Below are positions 1 through 8,767 of a stretch of DNA of 12,258 nt, piece by piece (the stretch's first letter is position 1; the number at the start of each line of letters is the position of its first letter). A program made the translations under genes and the position numbers. A model generated the notes under the pieces. The model worked only from the letters and a program-made list of their open reading frames with translations, made no database searches and was not told the origin of the DNA. The DNA is from Clostridiaceae bacterium (GTDB lineage Bacteria; Bacillota_A; Clostridia; Acetivibrionales; Acetivibrionaceae), in assembly GCA_012513545.1 (NCBI GenBank), contig JAAZCB010000211.1, positions 1 through 12,258 of the forward strand, written 5' to 3'.

Positions 1-427
1 AATTGGTGAAGCCTGTCATATAATTGATTTAATGACCTACTTTACAGGTTCAAAAATAGTAAGCGTCAATGTAGAGTCCCTTACTCCTTCTAGTGAAAAA
101 TATTTGTCTTCGGACAATAAATCAATTATATTGAAATATGAAGATGGTTCGTTATGCACAATAGAGTATTTTGCAATTGGCAGCAAACTATACCCAAAAG
201 AGTTTTGCGAAATACATTTTGACGAAAAGACTATAATTCTGGATGATTACAAATCCATTAAAGGATTTGGTCTTAATGTTGAGCCTGTCTCAAGTACAAA
301 AAGTGAAAAGGGTCAATACGAAGAATTAATAGAATTTTTCAATGTAATTTGCTCCGGCAACAGGTATCCAATTCCATTATGGGATTTAGAGCAGACTACA
401 AAGATAAGTTTCATTGCCGGAAAATAA
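1..427 (+). CDS. Gfo/Idh/MocA-type oxidoreductase, C-terminal end (5' partial)
   Basis: The reading frame is open from base 2, so the first ATG (position 32) is not the start; the gene begins before the window. 141 residues remain. They open with GEACHIIDL (bases 5-31), the signature of the substrate-binding C-terminal domain of NAD(P)-dependent Gfo/Idh/MocA sugar dehydrogenases (conserved E, H and D in a helix lining the active site), followed by a beta-rich section and a final helix. The NAD-binding Rossmann domain lies outside the window. In many polysaccharide loci this domain is the C-terminal half of a bi-domain protein fused to a zinc alcohol-dehydrogenase-like part and sits beside a heparinase II/III gene, as here; whether this copy is bi-domain cannot be seen. 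It would act in the cytoplasm on a (nucleotide-)sugar. It ends 31 bases before the next gene, apparently in the same operon. Family call is firm; substrate is unknown. Confidence 0.85.
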   Translation, partial: IGEACHIIDLMTYFTGSKIVSVNVESLTPSSEKYLSSDNKSIILKYEDGSLCTIEYFAIGSKLYPKEFCEIHFDEKTIILDDYKSIKGFGLNVEPVSSTKSEKGQYEELIEFFNVICSGNRYPIPLWDLEQTTKISFIAGK

Positions 428-458
428 GTTTATTTCTTTTAAGGGTGGGTGATATAGT

Positions 459-1886
459 TTGTTATCGCAGTTGTTAAAGAAGTCTCCGGAAAGCTTTCAG
501 GTTATTGCAAAAAACCTTTACAGCATAATTCCGTTTAATGTCAGACTGGGATATAACTATCATAGAATATACGATTTATTGCAGCAATCACAATGGTGGT
601 CATCAAAACAGCATGAAGAGTATCAAATGATGCAGTTAACCAAGCTCTTGAATCATGCTTACCAGAATGTACCCTACTACAGGAAGGTATTTGATGAAAG
701 AGCCCTGAAGCCATTAAATATTCAGAACTTTAACGATTTGAAGCTACTGCCCTTTCTCACCAAACAGACTATCCTTGACAATTTTGATGACATGATAGCA
801 ACAAATATTCCTGAAAAGCAACGGTACTATGCAACAACCGGAGGTACTACAGGACAACAGCTCAAGTTTTATATTCATCGAAATTTAAGTTCACAATTTG
901 AATGGGCCTTTATGTTTTCACAGTGGCAAAGGGTTGGTTATGACTATAAAAGCAGCAAAAGGCTGGTACTCAGGAATAATATACTGCCAGAAGGTAAGCT
1001 GTGGGTTTATGACAGGCTTAATAATTCACTGATTTTTGATCCCTTTCACTTAAGTGATGATAACATCAGAAAAATTATTGATAAAATGAATGAGGTAAAA
1101 ATAGACTTCATTCATACTTATCCCTCCGCTATTACTATAATTTGTGAATTTATCAAAAAGACAAATTACGGGCTTAAATACAAGCCCAAAGCAGTTTTGG
1201 CCAGTTCTGAAAATGTTTATCCCGGCCAGAGAGAATTTGTTGAAAAATACCTTGAAACAAGATTTTATAGCTGGTATGGTCATAGTGAGCAGTTGATACT
1301 CGCCGGTGAATGCGAGCATTCCAACGAGTACCATATTTTCCCAGAATACGGTATTACCGAGATTGTGGATATTAATAATAAAAATATAACCGAACCTAAT
1401 ATTAAAGGTGAACTTGTCGGTACAGGATTTAACAATTACATCATGCCTTTTATCAGGTACAAAACCGATGACTGGGCCACATATTCCGAGGATGTTAACT
1501 GTAAATGCAAAAGGAACTATAAGAAATTAAAAAGCGTTGACGGAAGATGGCTGCAGGAAATGATTTTAACCAAAAGCGGAAATCTTATTTCAATTACTGC
1601 ACTGAATATGCATTCCGATATTTTTGATCATGTCAAGCAGTTTCAGTTTTATCAGGACACTAAAGGCATATGCCAGTTTAATATTGTAAAAGGCGAGAAT
1701 TATAGTGACTGTGATGAGAAAAGAATATATAACGAGTTAAAGAAAAAACTCGGTGATGATATTGAATTAAAAATATGTTACAAGGACTCCATTGCCAGAG
1801 CCAAATCCGGAAAATACAGATTTTTGGATCAGAAACTAAAAACGGGATTTGATACCGGAGAATCTTGTTGTGATAGCGGTGAGTAG
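459..1886 (+). CDS. CapK/phenylacetate-CoA ligase (PaaK)-like adenylate-forming protein
   Basis: A 475-residue soluble protein of the PaaK/CapK branch of the ANL adenylate-forming superfamily. Visible motifs: the ATP phosphate-binding loop ATTGGTTGQQ (about residues 125-134), WYGHSE (272-277, the aromatic-G-x-S-E adenylate motif), MPFIRYKTDD (329-338, with the ribose-binding Asp), a CKC pair (348-350) followed by VDGRW (360-364) matching the CxCGR...GR region of PaaK relatives, and a C-terminal lid ending in GKYRF. The start is TTG, chosen because a G-rich ribosome site (GGGTGGG, 443-449) lies 9 bases upstream and an in-frame stop is at 450-452. Such proteins are common in capsule and exopolysaccharide loci, named after Staphylococcus CapK, but their reaction there is not established; activation of a carboxylate for sugar acylation is a reasonable inference. 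It sits between the oxidoreductase and a glycosyltransferase, with only 5 bases before the latter. Confidence 0.88.
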   Translation: MLSQLLKKSPESFQVIAKNLYSIIPFNVRLGYNYHRIYDLLQQSQWWSSKQHEEYQMMQLTKLLNHAYQNVPYYRKVFDERALKPLNIQNFNDLKLLPFLTKQTILDNFDDMIATNIPEKQRYYATTGGTTGQQLKFYIHRNLSSQFEWAFMFSQWQRVGYDYKSSKRLVLRNNILPEGKLWVYDRLNNSLIFDPFHLSDDNIRKIIDKMNEVKIDFIHTYPSAITIICEFIKKTNYGLKYKPKAVLASSENVYPGQREFVEKYLETRFYSWYGHSEQLILAGECEHSNEYHIFPEYGITEIVDINNKNITEPNIKGELVGTGFNNYIMPFIRYKTDDWATYSEDVNCKCKRNYKKLKSVDGRWLQEMILTKSGNLISITALNMHSDIFDHVKQFQFYQDTKGICQFNIVKGENYSDCDEKRIYNELKKKLGDDIELKICYKDSIARAKSGKYRFLDQKLKTGFDTGESCCDSGE

Positions 1887-1891
1887 GATAT

Positions 1892-2965
1892 ATGAAAGTA
1901 TTAATTGTTGGACCATATCCACCTCCCTATGGGGGAATATCAGTCCATATTAAAAGGATGAAAGCCTATCTTGAAAATCAAAATGTCGAAGCAATTGTTT
2001 ATAATGAGGATAATACCTCTAATACAATTGGGATTAAAAAAATCAGCTCTTATAAAAGCTTTTTATTAAAGTTACCCTTTATTGATTGTGACCTTTTCCA
2101 CTTCCATACAATTGCCAAAAATATCAGAATGGTTTTAGGCTTCTACACTTTCTTCGGGAAAAAGGTAGTGCTTACAATACATGGTGAAAGCATAAAAGAG
2201 CAGTTGTCCGGCTCAAATGCATTGGTAAAAAAGGTATTTTTAAAGAGCTTGAACAGGATGCACAGGATAATTTGTGTTAATCCAAAAACCAAAGAGGATC
2301 TTATTAGTTTTGGTATTTCCGATAATATAATCAGTGTCTTGCCTGCATATATAAAGCCTATGGAATTTGACGAGGATTTTCATAAAATACCTGATGATTT
2401 GTATTCTTTCATGCAAAGGCCAGGTTTTACAATATGTTCAAACGGGTTCATCAAATTTCATAATAATGAAGACCTTTATGGATTGGATTTACTGGTTGGT
2501 TTGATGGATAGACTTACCAGAGACAACATTAACGTTAAGCTGGTTTTTGCACTTTTAGGTTCAAAAACAATGAATCCTGAAGAGAATGCTTATTATGACA
2601 AAATAAAGACCAGGATTAACGACCTTGGCCTAAACGATAAAATATATATTTTTGAAGTAATAGATTCTGAGCTTTATCCAATTTTAAAGAATTGCAACAT
2701 GTTTATCCGACCTACAAATGTTGACGGTTATGGGGTGTCTATCGCAGAAGCAATCCATTACAAGCTTCCATGCATCGCCAGTGACGTATGTAAAAGACCT
2801 GAGGGGACGATCATCTTTAAATCCAGAAACATGGATGATTTGTATGAAAAGACCTCTGACGTACTTAACAATATAAATGGATATAAAGAAAAATTGGGTT
2901 TCATAACTAACAAAGATTACGCGCTTGAACTCTATTTGATATATAAAGAATTATCAAATTCCTAA
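1892..2965 (+). CDS. GT4-family (GT-B fold) glycosyltransferase
   Basis: A 357-residue cytoplasmic glycosyltransferase of the retaining GT4 type. The N-terminal Rossmann domain opens with the glycine-rich acceptor-side loop GPYPPPYGGISVH (residues 7-19). The C-terminal nucleotide-sugar domain has the DGYGVSIAE segment (278-286) followed by A and a G/K-LPCIASD strand, equivalent to the family's E-x7-E motif but with Asp in the first position. No membrane segment is evident. It would add one sugar from a nucleotide donor to a lipid-linked repeat unit; donor and linkage cannot be predicted. The ATG is preceded at 8 bases by GGTGAG (1878-1883), which lies inside the end of the upstream gene, so translation of the two is probably coupled. 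The next gene starts 14 bases downstream, so this is an internal gene of the same operon. Confidence 0.93.
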   Translation: MKVLIVGPYPPPYGGISVHIKRMKAYLENQNVEAIVYNEDNTSNTIGIKKISSYKSFLLKLPFIDCDLFHFHTIAKNIRMVLGFYTFFGKKVVLTIHGESIKEQLSGSNALVKKVFLKSLNRMHRIICVNPKTKEDLISFGISDNIISVLPAYIKPMEFDEDFHKIPDDLYSFMQRPGFTICSNGFIKFHNNEDLYGLDLLVGLMDRLTRDNINVKLVFALLGSKTMNPEENAYYDKIKTRINDLGLNDKIYIFEVIDSELYPILKNCNMFIRPTNVDGYGVSIAEAIHYKLPCIASDVCKRPEGTIIFKSRNMDDLYEKTSDVLNNINGYKEKLGFITNKDYALELYLIYKELSNS

Positions 2966-2979
2966 AGGGGTGTGTTAGT

Positions 2980-5895
2980 ATGAGAAAGATAGTTTTTTTA
3001 GTGCTTTTATCCCTTTGTATAATCCCTGTATTGTGCTTTGGGGAAATACAGTCAGTAACAAAGCCTATTAAAGAGCATCCAAGACTTTTTCTAACTTCAA
3101 AAGACATAAATACCCTCAGAAAAAAAACACAGAATTCCAATATCAAACCGCTTTATAACAGGCTGCTTTCTCAATCCATGTACTCAAGGGAAGTAAATGA
3201 TATATTCAACGACTATAAAAACTCCAAGATATCGCTAACCAATGTAAGGACAGCCTTTGAAAACAATGCACTGTTTTATGTATTGCAGCTTAACCCTAAA
3301 GACAGCACTATCTTTACGCAAAAAAACGACTTGTACGGAAAAAGGGCAATAAGTCTTCTAAAACTGACTCTGGAGCAACTTAATAAAAAAGAAGACTATT
3401 CCGAGTATTTTACATCACAAAATATCGGAAGAACTCTTCTTGGTGGAGCTATGGTATATGACTGGTGCTACGATCTTTTAAGCAGCAGTGAGAAAGCGTC
3501 TCTTATCAAAAATTTTGAAAAGCTCGCATCAAAAATGGAACTCAGCTACCCCCCCAATGAATTGAATGCTCTTGTCGGACACTCTTCCGGTTCGCCTCTT
3601 ATGGTAGAATTGCTTGGTACCGGCATTGCTACTTATGATGAAAAACCTGATATGTATAACCTGATATCCGACTGGTATTTTAAGGAGGTAGTTCCGGCAA
3701 GGAATTTTTTCTACTCCTCGGGAATGCATAATCAAGGTGATTCTTACGGATGGAGCCGGTATGACAATGAAATCCTTTCAGCATTGATGTTTAAAAGAAT
3801 GGGTTTTGACAATATCTTCAGCGAAAATCAAAGAAAAGTACCCTATAGATGGATTTACTCAAGAAGGCCTGATGGACAGCTTTTACGCGATGGAGATACC
3901 TTTATGAATATAACCCCCTATGGCGAGTATTGGGCATTTCCATTAACTTATCTCTATACTGCTGCATACTACCAGGATACCTACCTTAATAACGAATTAC
4001 AAAGGCATTATTATCCTCAAGGTTCTTTTGATGCAATTCTTGAATTCTTGTTTATCGATGCCGATTTATATAACACATCCATTGAACATTTACCACTAAC
4101 ACGTTTTTTTGGCTATCCAATGGGCTCAATGATATGCCGTACGGGTTGGGATACTGAAATAAATTCAAATTCCAAAACTGTTGTTGCAGAAATGAAAATT
4201 GGTGTATACCAGTTTAGCAATCACCAGCATCTTGATTCAGGTCACTTTCAAATTTATTACAAAGGAGCTCTTGCAATCGATTCCGGTATCTATGACGGTA
4301 CAGAAGGTGCTTATGGCTCTGACCATGATATAAACTATTACAAGAGAACTATTGCGCACAATAGCCTTCTTATTTATGATCCACAGGAAGAGTTTTATTT
4401 TCATACTGTCCCTGTGGCCAATGATGGCGGACAGCGTTGGCCAAGCAATGCCAACGGAGCTGCTACACTAGATGAGCTTACTTCAAAGGATTTTAAAACC
4501 GGCCAGGTCAACTATTATGGTTATGGTCCGGACAAGAATCAGCCTGAGTATTCTTATATGACAGGTAACCTCTCTTTGGCATACACAAGTAAAGTTAATG
4601 ATTACAGCAGGTCCTTCGTATTTTTGAACTTGGATAACTCTACTGTTCCTGCTTCACTAATTGTTTATGACAAAGTGGAATCCTCAAAAAAGGAGTTCAA
4701 AAAAACCTGGCTTCTGCATTCAATTGAGGAGCCTGAAATCAAAGGTACTCAGTCAATTATCCGGCGTACCGCCAGCGAGACTGGTAATATGAAATATAAC
4801 GGTAAACTCGTAAACACTACCCTTCTTCCTAAGGAAGATAACGTTAAGATTACCAAAGTAGGAGGACCAGGCAAAGAATACCTTGTTAATTCCAAGAATT
4901 ATGAAAATTATCCTTCTGATGACGGAGCCACAGAATCCGGCTCATGGAGATTAGAAATTACACCAAAGGAAGCAAGCAAGTCCGATGAATTCCTAAATGT
5001 TATGCAGGTTATGGATAATACCGATTCGGCCGGAAATAGTGTTACTCCTTTAAATGTAGAACAGATCGATACAACTGACTTCACAGGAGTAAAAATTCAA
5101 GACAGACTCGTAATGTTTAATAAAAATAAAGAAGTTATCAAAAATAGTTTCAATCTTAATATCAATTGGGATAAAGAAACAAAATGCCTATTGACTCAAA
5201 TTGGAGAAGGTTCCTGGATTGTAGAAAAGGATGGCAAATTATACAAACAGTTGGTGTCAACTCCTGACGAAGGAGTACTCTACTTTAGTGCCGGGAAGGG
5301 CAATTACACCATCTACCCTTCAACGGAAGAGAACCCTTGTCTTTTTACCGACCTGTATTCAGTTCCATGGGCAAGTACGCAAATAGAAGAGCTTTTTAAG
5401 CAGAAATTAATATCAGGCAAATCCAAGTATATTTTTTCTCCTAAGGAGAACATCACACGGGCTGATTTTACACTTTTACTCGTAAATGCCCTCAGTCTTG
5501 ACGCAGAAATCAGCAATGAGTTTAGGGATGTACAGCCCTCCGATTACTTTTACAAACCAGTGGGAATAGCCAGGGAGCTAGGTATAATAAGTGGAGTTGA
5601 AGAATACAAATTCGGGCCTTACAGACCAATCACAAGAGAAGAGATGTTTACAATAGCCTCAAAAGCACTAAACATAGCCGGCAAAATTGATTTATCCGGC
5701 AACAATGACTTGCTGGACAGATTTAAGGATCGCAATAATATATCAGCTTATGCGCAAAACTCAATATCAGCACTCATAAATAAAGACCTTGTTACCGGAA
5801 GCAACGGATTTTTATACCCAAAAAACACTACAAACCGTGCAGAAGCAGCAGTTTTTATATATAACATATTGAAATTCATTGATACACAAGACTAA
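2980..5895 (+). CDS. Secreted heparinase II/III-type polysaccharide lyase with three SLH repeats
   Basis: A 971-residue exported, probably cell-wall-anchored enzyme. Residues 1-21 form a signal peptide (MRK, a hydrophobic core, likely cut after CFG; no lipobox). HPRLFLT (33-39) opens the alpha/alpha-toroid domain typical of heparinase II/III and alginate lyases, which includes HNQGDSYGWSRY (250-261), a good position for catalytic Asn/Tyr. The beta-sandwich domain shows HQHLDSGH (415-422) and AHNSLLI (459-465), the family's hallmark His/Asn segments. Three SLH repeats close the protein, starting about residues 788, 848 and 915, each with its wall-polysaccharide-binding tetrad: TRAD (826-829), TREE (885-888) and NRAE (952-955). 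SLH repeats hold proteins on pyruvylated secondary wall polymers. The ribosome site AAAGGGGTG directly follows the upstream stop. Beta-elimination of a uronate-containing polymer is the family activity; that the target is the product of this locus is inferred. Confidence 0.92.
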   Translation: MRKIVFLVLLSLCIIPVLCFGEIQSVTKPIKEHPRLFLTSKDINTLRKKTQNSNIKPLYNRLLSQSMYSREVNDIFNDYKNSKISLTNVRTAFENNALFYVLQLNPKDSTIFTQKNDLYGKRAISLLKLTLEQLNKKEDYSEYFTSQNIGRTLLGGAMVYDWCYDLLSSSEKASLIKNFEKLASKMELSYPPNELNALVGHSSGSPLMVELLGTGIATYDEKPDMYNLISDWYFKEVVPARNFFYSSGMHNQGDSYGWSRYDNEILSALMFKRMGFDNIFSENQRKVPYRWIYSRRPDGQLLRDGDTFMNITPYGEYWAFPLTYLYTAAYYQDTYLNNELQRHYYPQGSFDAILEFLFIDADLYNTSIEHLPLTRFFGYPMGSMICRTGWDTEINSNSKTVVAEMKIGVYQFSNHQHLDSGHFQIYYKGALAIDSGIYDGTEGAYGSDHDINYYKRTIAHNSLLIYDPQEEFYFHTVPVANDGGQRWPSNANGAATLDELTSKDFKTGQVNYYGYGPDKNQPEYSYMTGNLSLAYTSKVNDYSRSFVFLNLDNSTVPASLIVYDKVESSKKEFKKTWLLHSIEEPEIKGTQSIIRRTASETGNMKYNGKLVNTTLLPKEDNVKITKVGGPGKEYLVNSKNYENYPSDDGATESGSWRLEITPKEASKSDEFLNVMQVMDNTDSAGNSVTPLNVEQIDTTDFTGVKIQDRLVMFNKNKEVIKNSFNLNINWDKETKCLLTQIGEGSWIVEKDGKLYKQLVSTPDEGVLYFSAGKGNYTIYPSTEENPCLFTDLYSVPWASTQIEELFKQKLISGKSKYIFSPKENITRADFTLLLVNALSLDAEISNEFRDVQPSDYFYKPVGIARELGIISGVEEYKFGPYRPITREEMFTIASKALNIAGKIDLSGNNDLLDRFKDRNNISAYAQNSISALINKDLVTGSNGFLYPKNTTNRAEAAVFIYNILKFIDTQD

Positions 5896-5924
5896 GGAAC
5901 AAGTAAGTCCTGAACTGACGAAAC

Positions 5925-5957
5925 ATCCCAAACTACTATAAGGTTTATGCCTGGGAT
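5925..5957. terminator. Weak imperfect hairpin between convergent genes
   Basis: ATCCC (5925-5929) can pair with GGGAT (5953-5957), and AAAC (5930-5933) with GTTT (5943-5946), leaving a six-base bulge. It sits where the plus-strand lyase gene and the minus-strand deacetylase-like gene converge, and its right arm lies inside the last codons of the latter. There is no clear U-run on either strand, so it is a poor intrinsic terminator; the 49-base spacer shows nothing better. Confidence 0.2.
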
Positions 5958-7150
5958 ATTATTTCATAGATGCCGTTTTGAACAGGTATGGTTGCCATAT
6001 TCTTCTTTATGCCAACTATACTTCCATCAGGACATTTTATATTTCCGGTTTTATATCTGTTAAAATGTAATGATAATATGGGATTGGCTATCCTTGAATC
6101 ATTTTTATAAGACAATCTAAAGGTTTTATTATCTTTTATTTCAATATGGCTGTTCTCCCTGCAGTAAACATATGAAGCCAGCTCCGAGCATGTACAAAAC
6201 CATACATTCTTTTTTGAAAAGTACTTAAACATATATCTGAGGCTATAATAATCACTGTAAATATTAGGCCTTTGTATTTTCCCATCTGCTCTTGAAGGGG
6301 ATATGTGTTCTTGAATTGAAATAATCAGGCGGTTCTTAAGAAAATAATCCAGGTCTTTCGTCCTTTTTAAAATCCTGCACTTATTGATAAGATTTTTTAT
6401 TAAGCCCTTCTTTTCTCCCACTATTTGAAACATCTCACCGTTAATTGTTGAAGGGATATCAATTACTTTGTTATTTCCAAAAAATTTAACATCAAAATTT
6501 GTTATAGGATTTTTATCCCCGCCTGTAAGCTCTTCTTCTTTCTCTCCAAGTTCTCCCCTGTTCCAGAAGCGGCACCACCACAAAAATCCTGAATTATCAA
6601 TTGTCTCATCGGAAAAGGATTTTGAAATATACGCACAATACTTGCCACCTAGCGGCTTTACCCCTGTAGCGTCTTCAAATATACCAATTCCCTTGGCTAT
6701 AGTATCAATTGCTTCCTGATAAGTATCATACATAAGCCATTCATCAACAAAATCCATGGTATCTTCACCCGGCTTTCCGTGGGTTGTTCCGTGATAAGCC
6801 AATTCATAACGGGAATTCTTATGAATCGTTGAGAAAAAGGCTTTTGATTCCTGATCCTCGTTAATTGCTTTTGAAGTTTGTTTTGCAACTGGTGTTATAA
6901 TCATTTCGGCTCTCTTACCTACCGGAACAAAAAAAGTTACCTTTATATCCGGATATCCATCTAATAATTTATTCTCCAGAAAATCCATTGCAGAGCCTTT
7001 ATTATACTTGTTATATCCCCAATCTTCACCCGGGTCAATTACTCCGTTATTGTTAGCATCTACCCAGCAATTTGCGAAATCATCTATCATTAAAACAACC
7101 GGTGAACAACAGTTTTTATACCACTTTTGAACATGGATTTCCTTTTCCAC
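5945..7150 (-). CDS. NodB-fold polysaccharide deacetylase-like protein with EF-hand-type loop
   Basis: A 401-residue protein starting at GTG 7150. The frame stays open to a TTG at 7171 (408 residues), but AGGAGG (7166-7161) is 10 bases before the GTG, while the TTG has no ribosome site. NodB features: VVLMIDDF (18-25, catalytic/metal Asp pair 23-24), KVTFFVPVG (70-78), HGTTH (120-124, the H-x3-H metal motif) and IQEHISP with His282 as candidate general acid. Between the Asp pair and the next strand lies DANNNGVIDPGE (31-42), which fits the 12-residue EF-hand calcium loop (D1, N3, N5, G6, I8, D9, E12). The C-terminal 100 residues or so look beta-rich and are unassigned. There is no signal peptide, unlike most wall deacetylases, so it may act in the cytoplasm on a sugar nucleotide or lipid-linked unit. 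It follows the flippase gene by 24 bases, apparently as an operon. Fold assignment is good; activity is inferred. Confidence 0.8.
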   Translation of the reverse strand: MEKEIHVQKWYKNCCSPVVLMIDDFANCWVDANNNGVIDPGEDWGYNKYNKGSAMDFLENKLLDGYPDIKVTFFVPVGKRAEMIITPVAKQTSKAINEDQESKAFFSTIHKNSRYELAYHGTTHGKPGEDTMDFVDEWLMYDTYQEAIDTIAKGIGIFEDATGVKPLGGKYCAYISKSFSDETIDNSGFLWWCRFWNRGELGEKEEELTGGDKNPITNFDVKFFGNNKVIDIPSTINGEMFQIVGEKKGLIKNLINKCRILKRTKDLDYFLKNRLIISIQEHISPSRADGKIQRPNIYSDYYSLRYMFKYFSKKNVWFCTCSELASYVYCRENSHIEIKDNKTFRLSYKNDSRIANPILSLHFNRYKTGNIKCPDGSIVGIKKNMATIPVQNGIYEIISQA

Positions 7151-7160
7151 TTGAGAAATA

Positions 7161-7166
7161 CCTCCT
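7161..7166 (-). promoter_or_regulatory. Ribosome binding site that decides the deacetylase-like start
   Basis: On the minus strand this reads AGGAGG, the full Shine-Dalgarno core, 10 bases upstream of GTG 7150. It lies downstream of the alternative TTG at 7171, which would place the ribosome site inside the coding region. This supports the shorter protein and re-initiation after the flippase stop at 7175. Confidence 0.7.
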
Positions 7167-7174
7167 GCCAAATA

Positions 7175-8647
7175 TTAGATGTCTGCTTTTTGTGATTTGC
7201 TAAAAAACTTATTTATAATAGGAATCCCTGAAACCAACCCAACAATTTCTGTCTTTTGGACAAAGCCAAAGAAATACAGGCAAGCACTAAAACCTAAAAT
7301 GGTCAAACTGGCAAAGCCCATGTCAAACAAAAGGCTACTGGTATAAAGTGAACTAACAAAATAAACCATGTAAAAAACCAACGTCAGAACATATATTTTA
7401 ATCACCTTATTATAGTTATATTTAATTTCAAAATATTTTTTGGATATATACCTATAAATAAAATTCATTAACAGATAAGATACTATTGTTGCCACGGCAG
7501 AACCATACATGCCCATTTTGGGTATCAGAGCCAAATTAATAATGATGTTTACCACTCCTCCGGGAATCATAACCACACTGTCCAAATATGTCTTGTTCCT
7601 GATTAAAGCACCCAAACTAAAGAATGCTGACTGTCCGAAAATAAAATACGATATGAGTATCAGCGGAACAATCTTATAGGCACTTTCAAACTCAGAGGTT
7701 GACAAAAGCAAGATTGCACTACGGCTAAAAACAGCTATGGCAATTATCATAACGCAGCCTATCAGATTATACTGATAAAAAAACTTATTAAATTTCTCTT
7801 TGGCATCAGCATCTTTCCATATCTGGAATTTATATGGAGTAAAAAACTTTTTGAAGGGATTGATATAGAACGGCTCTATAAGCATTCCGAATTTATAGCC
7901 CATTGAGTATATACCTGTCTCAAAACTACTTTTTAATCCGTTCAGGAAGAACCTGTCTGATAAAGTCAAGACTGTGGCGGCCACATTTGAAGGAACCAGT
8001 CCGCCACCAAATTTAAATAAATTCTTCAGCATTCCAAAATCAAACTCAAACCTGAATCTCTTAATATTCACAATACTCATTACAACAAATAAGAGCAAAT
8101 AACTAATAACATAACCCAAATAAACACCTGCAACGCCTAATTTCATAACCTTAACAAAATAAATTGCCAATGTCAGATTCATAAGGACACAAACAACGTC
8201 AACAATTACAACACTTCCAATTTTGTAATTCAAAGTATAATCGCACATTACCTGAGTAAGCAGCAGTTGAAAAATACTTCTCAGTACAATTAATACCATA
8301 ATGTTGTATGCATTGGATAGTGGCAATATGAATCCGGCAAAATACCGTCCAATAAATATGATAAAGAGAAGACTAACAGCAGAAGTAAAAACATTAAAGA
8401 AAAAAGCGGTATTCCAGAGGCAGCGCCTGTCTTTTTCAGGATATTCCCTATAGAATCTCAGGTATCCTGAATAAATATTTATTCCAACAATAACTGTCAT
8501 AAAATCTAGAATAGTATCTGCCAGGGCCAGATGTCCAAATCCGTCAGCACCCAATTCTTTTGTCAAAACAGGAATAAGTAAAAAGCTCACTAGCTTTGTT
8601 AATACCTGACCTGCCGCATATGCTATTCCAATTTTTGCGAACCTCAT
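7175..8647 (-). CDS. Wzx-type lipid-linked oligosaccharide flippase
   Basis: A 490-residue polytopic membrane protein of the polysaccharide-transport branch of the MOP superfamily. It has the N-terminal pattern of these flippases (first helix followed by LIPVLTKELGADGFG, about residues 24-38), the mid-protein FKFGGGLVPS (211-220) before the next helix, and DRFFLNGL (231-238) followed by GIYSMGYK, matching the D-R-x-x-L...G-x-Y-S region of Wzx/RfbX proteins. Hydrophobicity suggests about 12-14 membrane helices over the full length, so it appears complete. It would move undecaprenyl-linked repeat units from the inner to the outer face of the membrane for the polymerase encoded at 9007-10362. 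The ATG is preceded by AAGGAG (8659-8654) at 6 bases. It is first in a two-gene minus-strand unit served by the promoter at 8796-8768, leaving a leader of about 114 bases. The substrate cannot be read from the sequence. Confidence 0.93.
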   Translation of the reverse strand: MRFAKIGIAYAAGQVLTKLVSFLLIPVLTKELGADGFGHLALADTILDFMTVIVGINIYSGYLRFYREYPEKDRRCLWNTAFFFNVFTSAVSLLFIIFIGRYFAGFILPLSNAYNIMVLIVLRSIFQLLLTQVMCDYTLNYKIGSVVIVDVVCVLMNLTLAIYFVKVMKLGVAGVYLGYVISYLLLFVVMSIVNIKRFRFEFDFGMLKNLFKFGGGLVPSNVAATVLTLSDRFFLNGLKSSFETGIYSMGYKFGMLIEPFYINPFKKFFTPYKFQIWKDADAKEKFNKFFYQYNLIGCVMIIAIAVFSRSAILLLSTSEFESAYKIVPLILISYFIFGQSAFFSLGALIRNKTYLDSVVMIPGGVVNIIINLALIPKMGMYGSAVATIVSYLLMNFIYRYISKKYFEIKYNYNKVIKIYVLTLVFYMVYFVSSLYTSSLLFDMGFASLTILGFSACLYFFGFVQKTEIVGLVSGIPIINKFFSKSQKADI

Positions 8648-8767
8648 ATTCTACTCCTTCTGTAAAACAGCAATAAAAGAAGAATACCTTGTACCTCTTT
8701 ACATACTATAATATATACATCAGGAAAATAAGTCTTCAGATGCATTACTATTTATCCTTATCTGTTA

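Noticed and set aside
32..427. ATG at position 32 as the start of a 131-residue gene
   Set aside because: The frame is open to the window edge and the ten upstream codons encode the conserved GEACHIIDL segment, so the gene starts outside the window.
1050..1334. 94-codon open frame on the minus strand
   Set aside because: It lies wholly inside the CapK-like gene, whose motifs span the same bases; no ribosome site or recognisable domain.
2881..2950. Ten-base direct repeat ATATAAAGAA at 2881 and 2941
   Set aside because: Both copies are coding sequence of the GT4 gene and such short AT-rich repeats are expected by chance.
7151..7171. TTG at 7171 as the start of the deacetylase-like gene
   Set aside because: It lacks a ribosome site, while AGGAGG lies inside this stretch at the right distance from GTG 7150.
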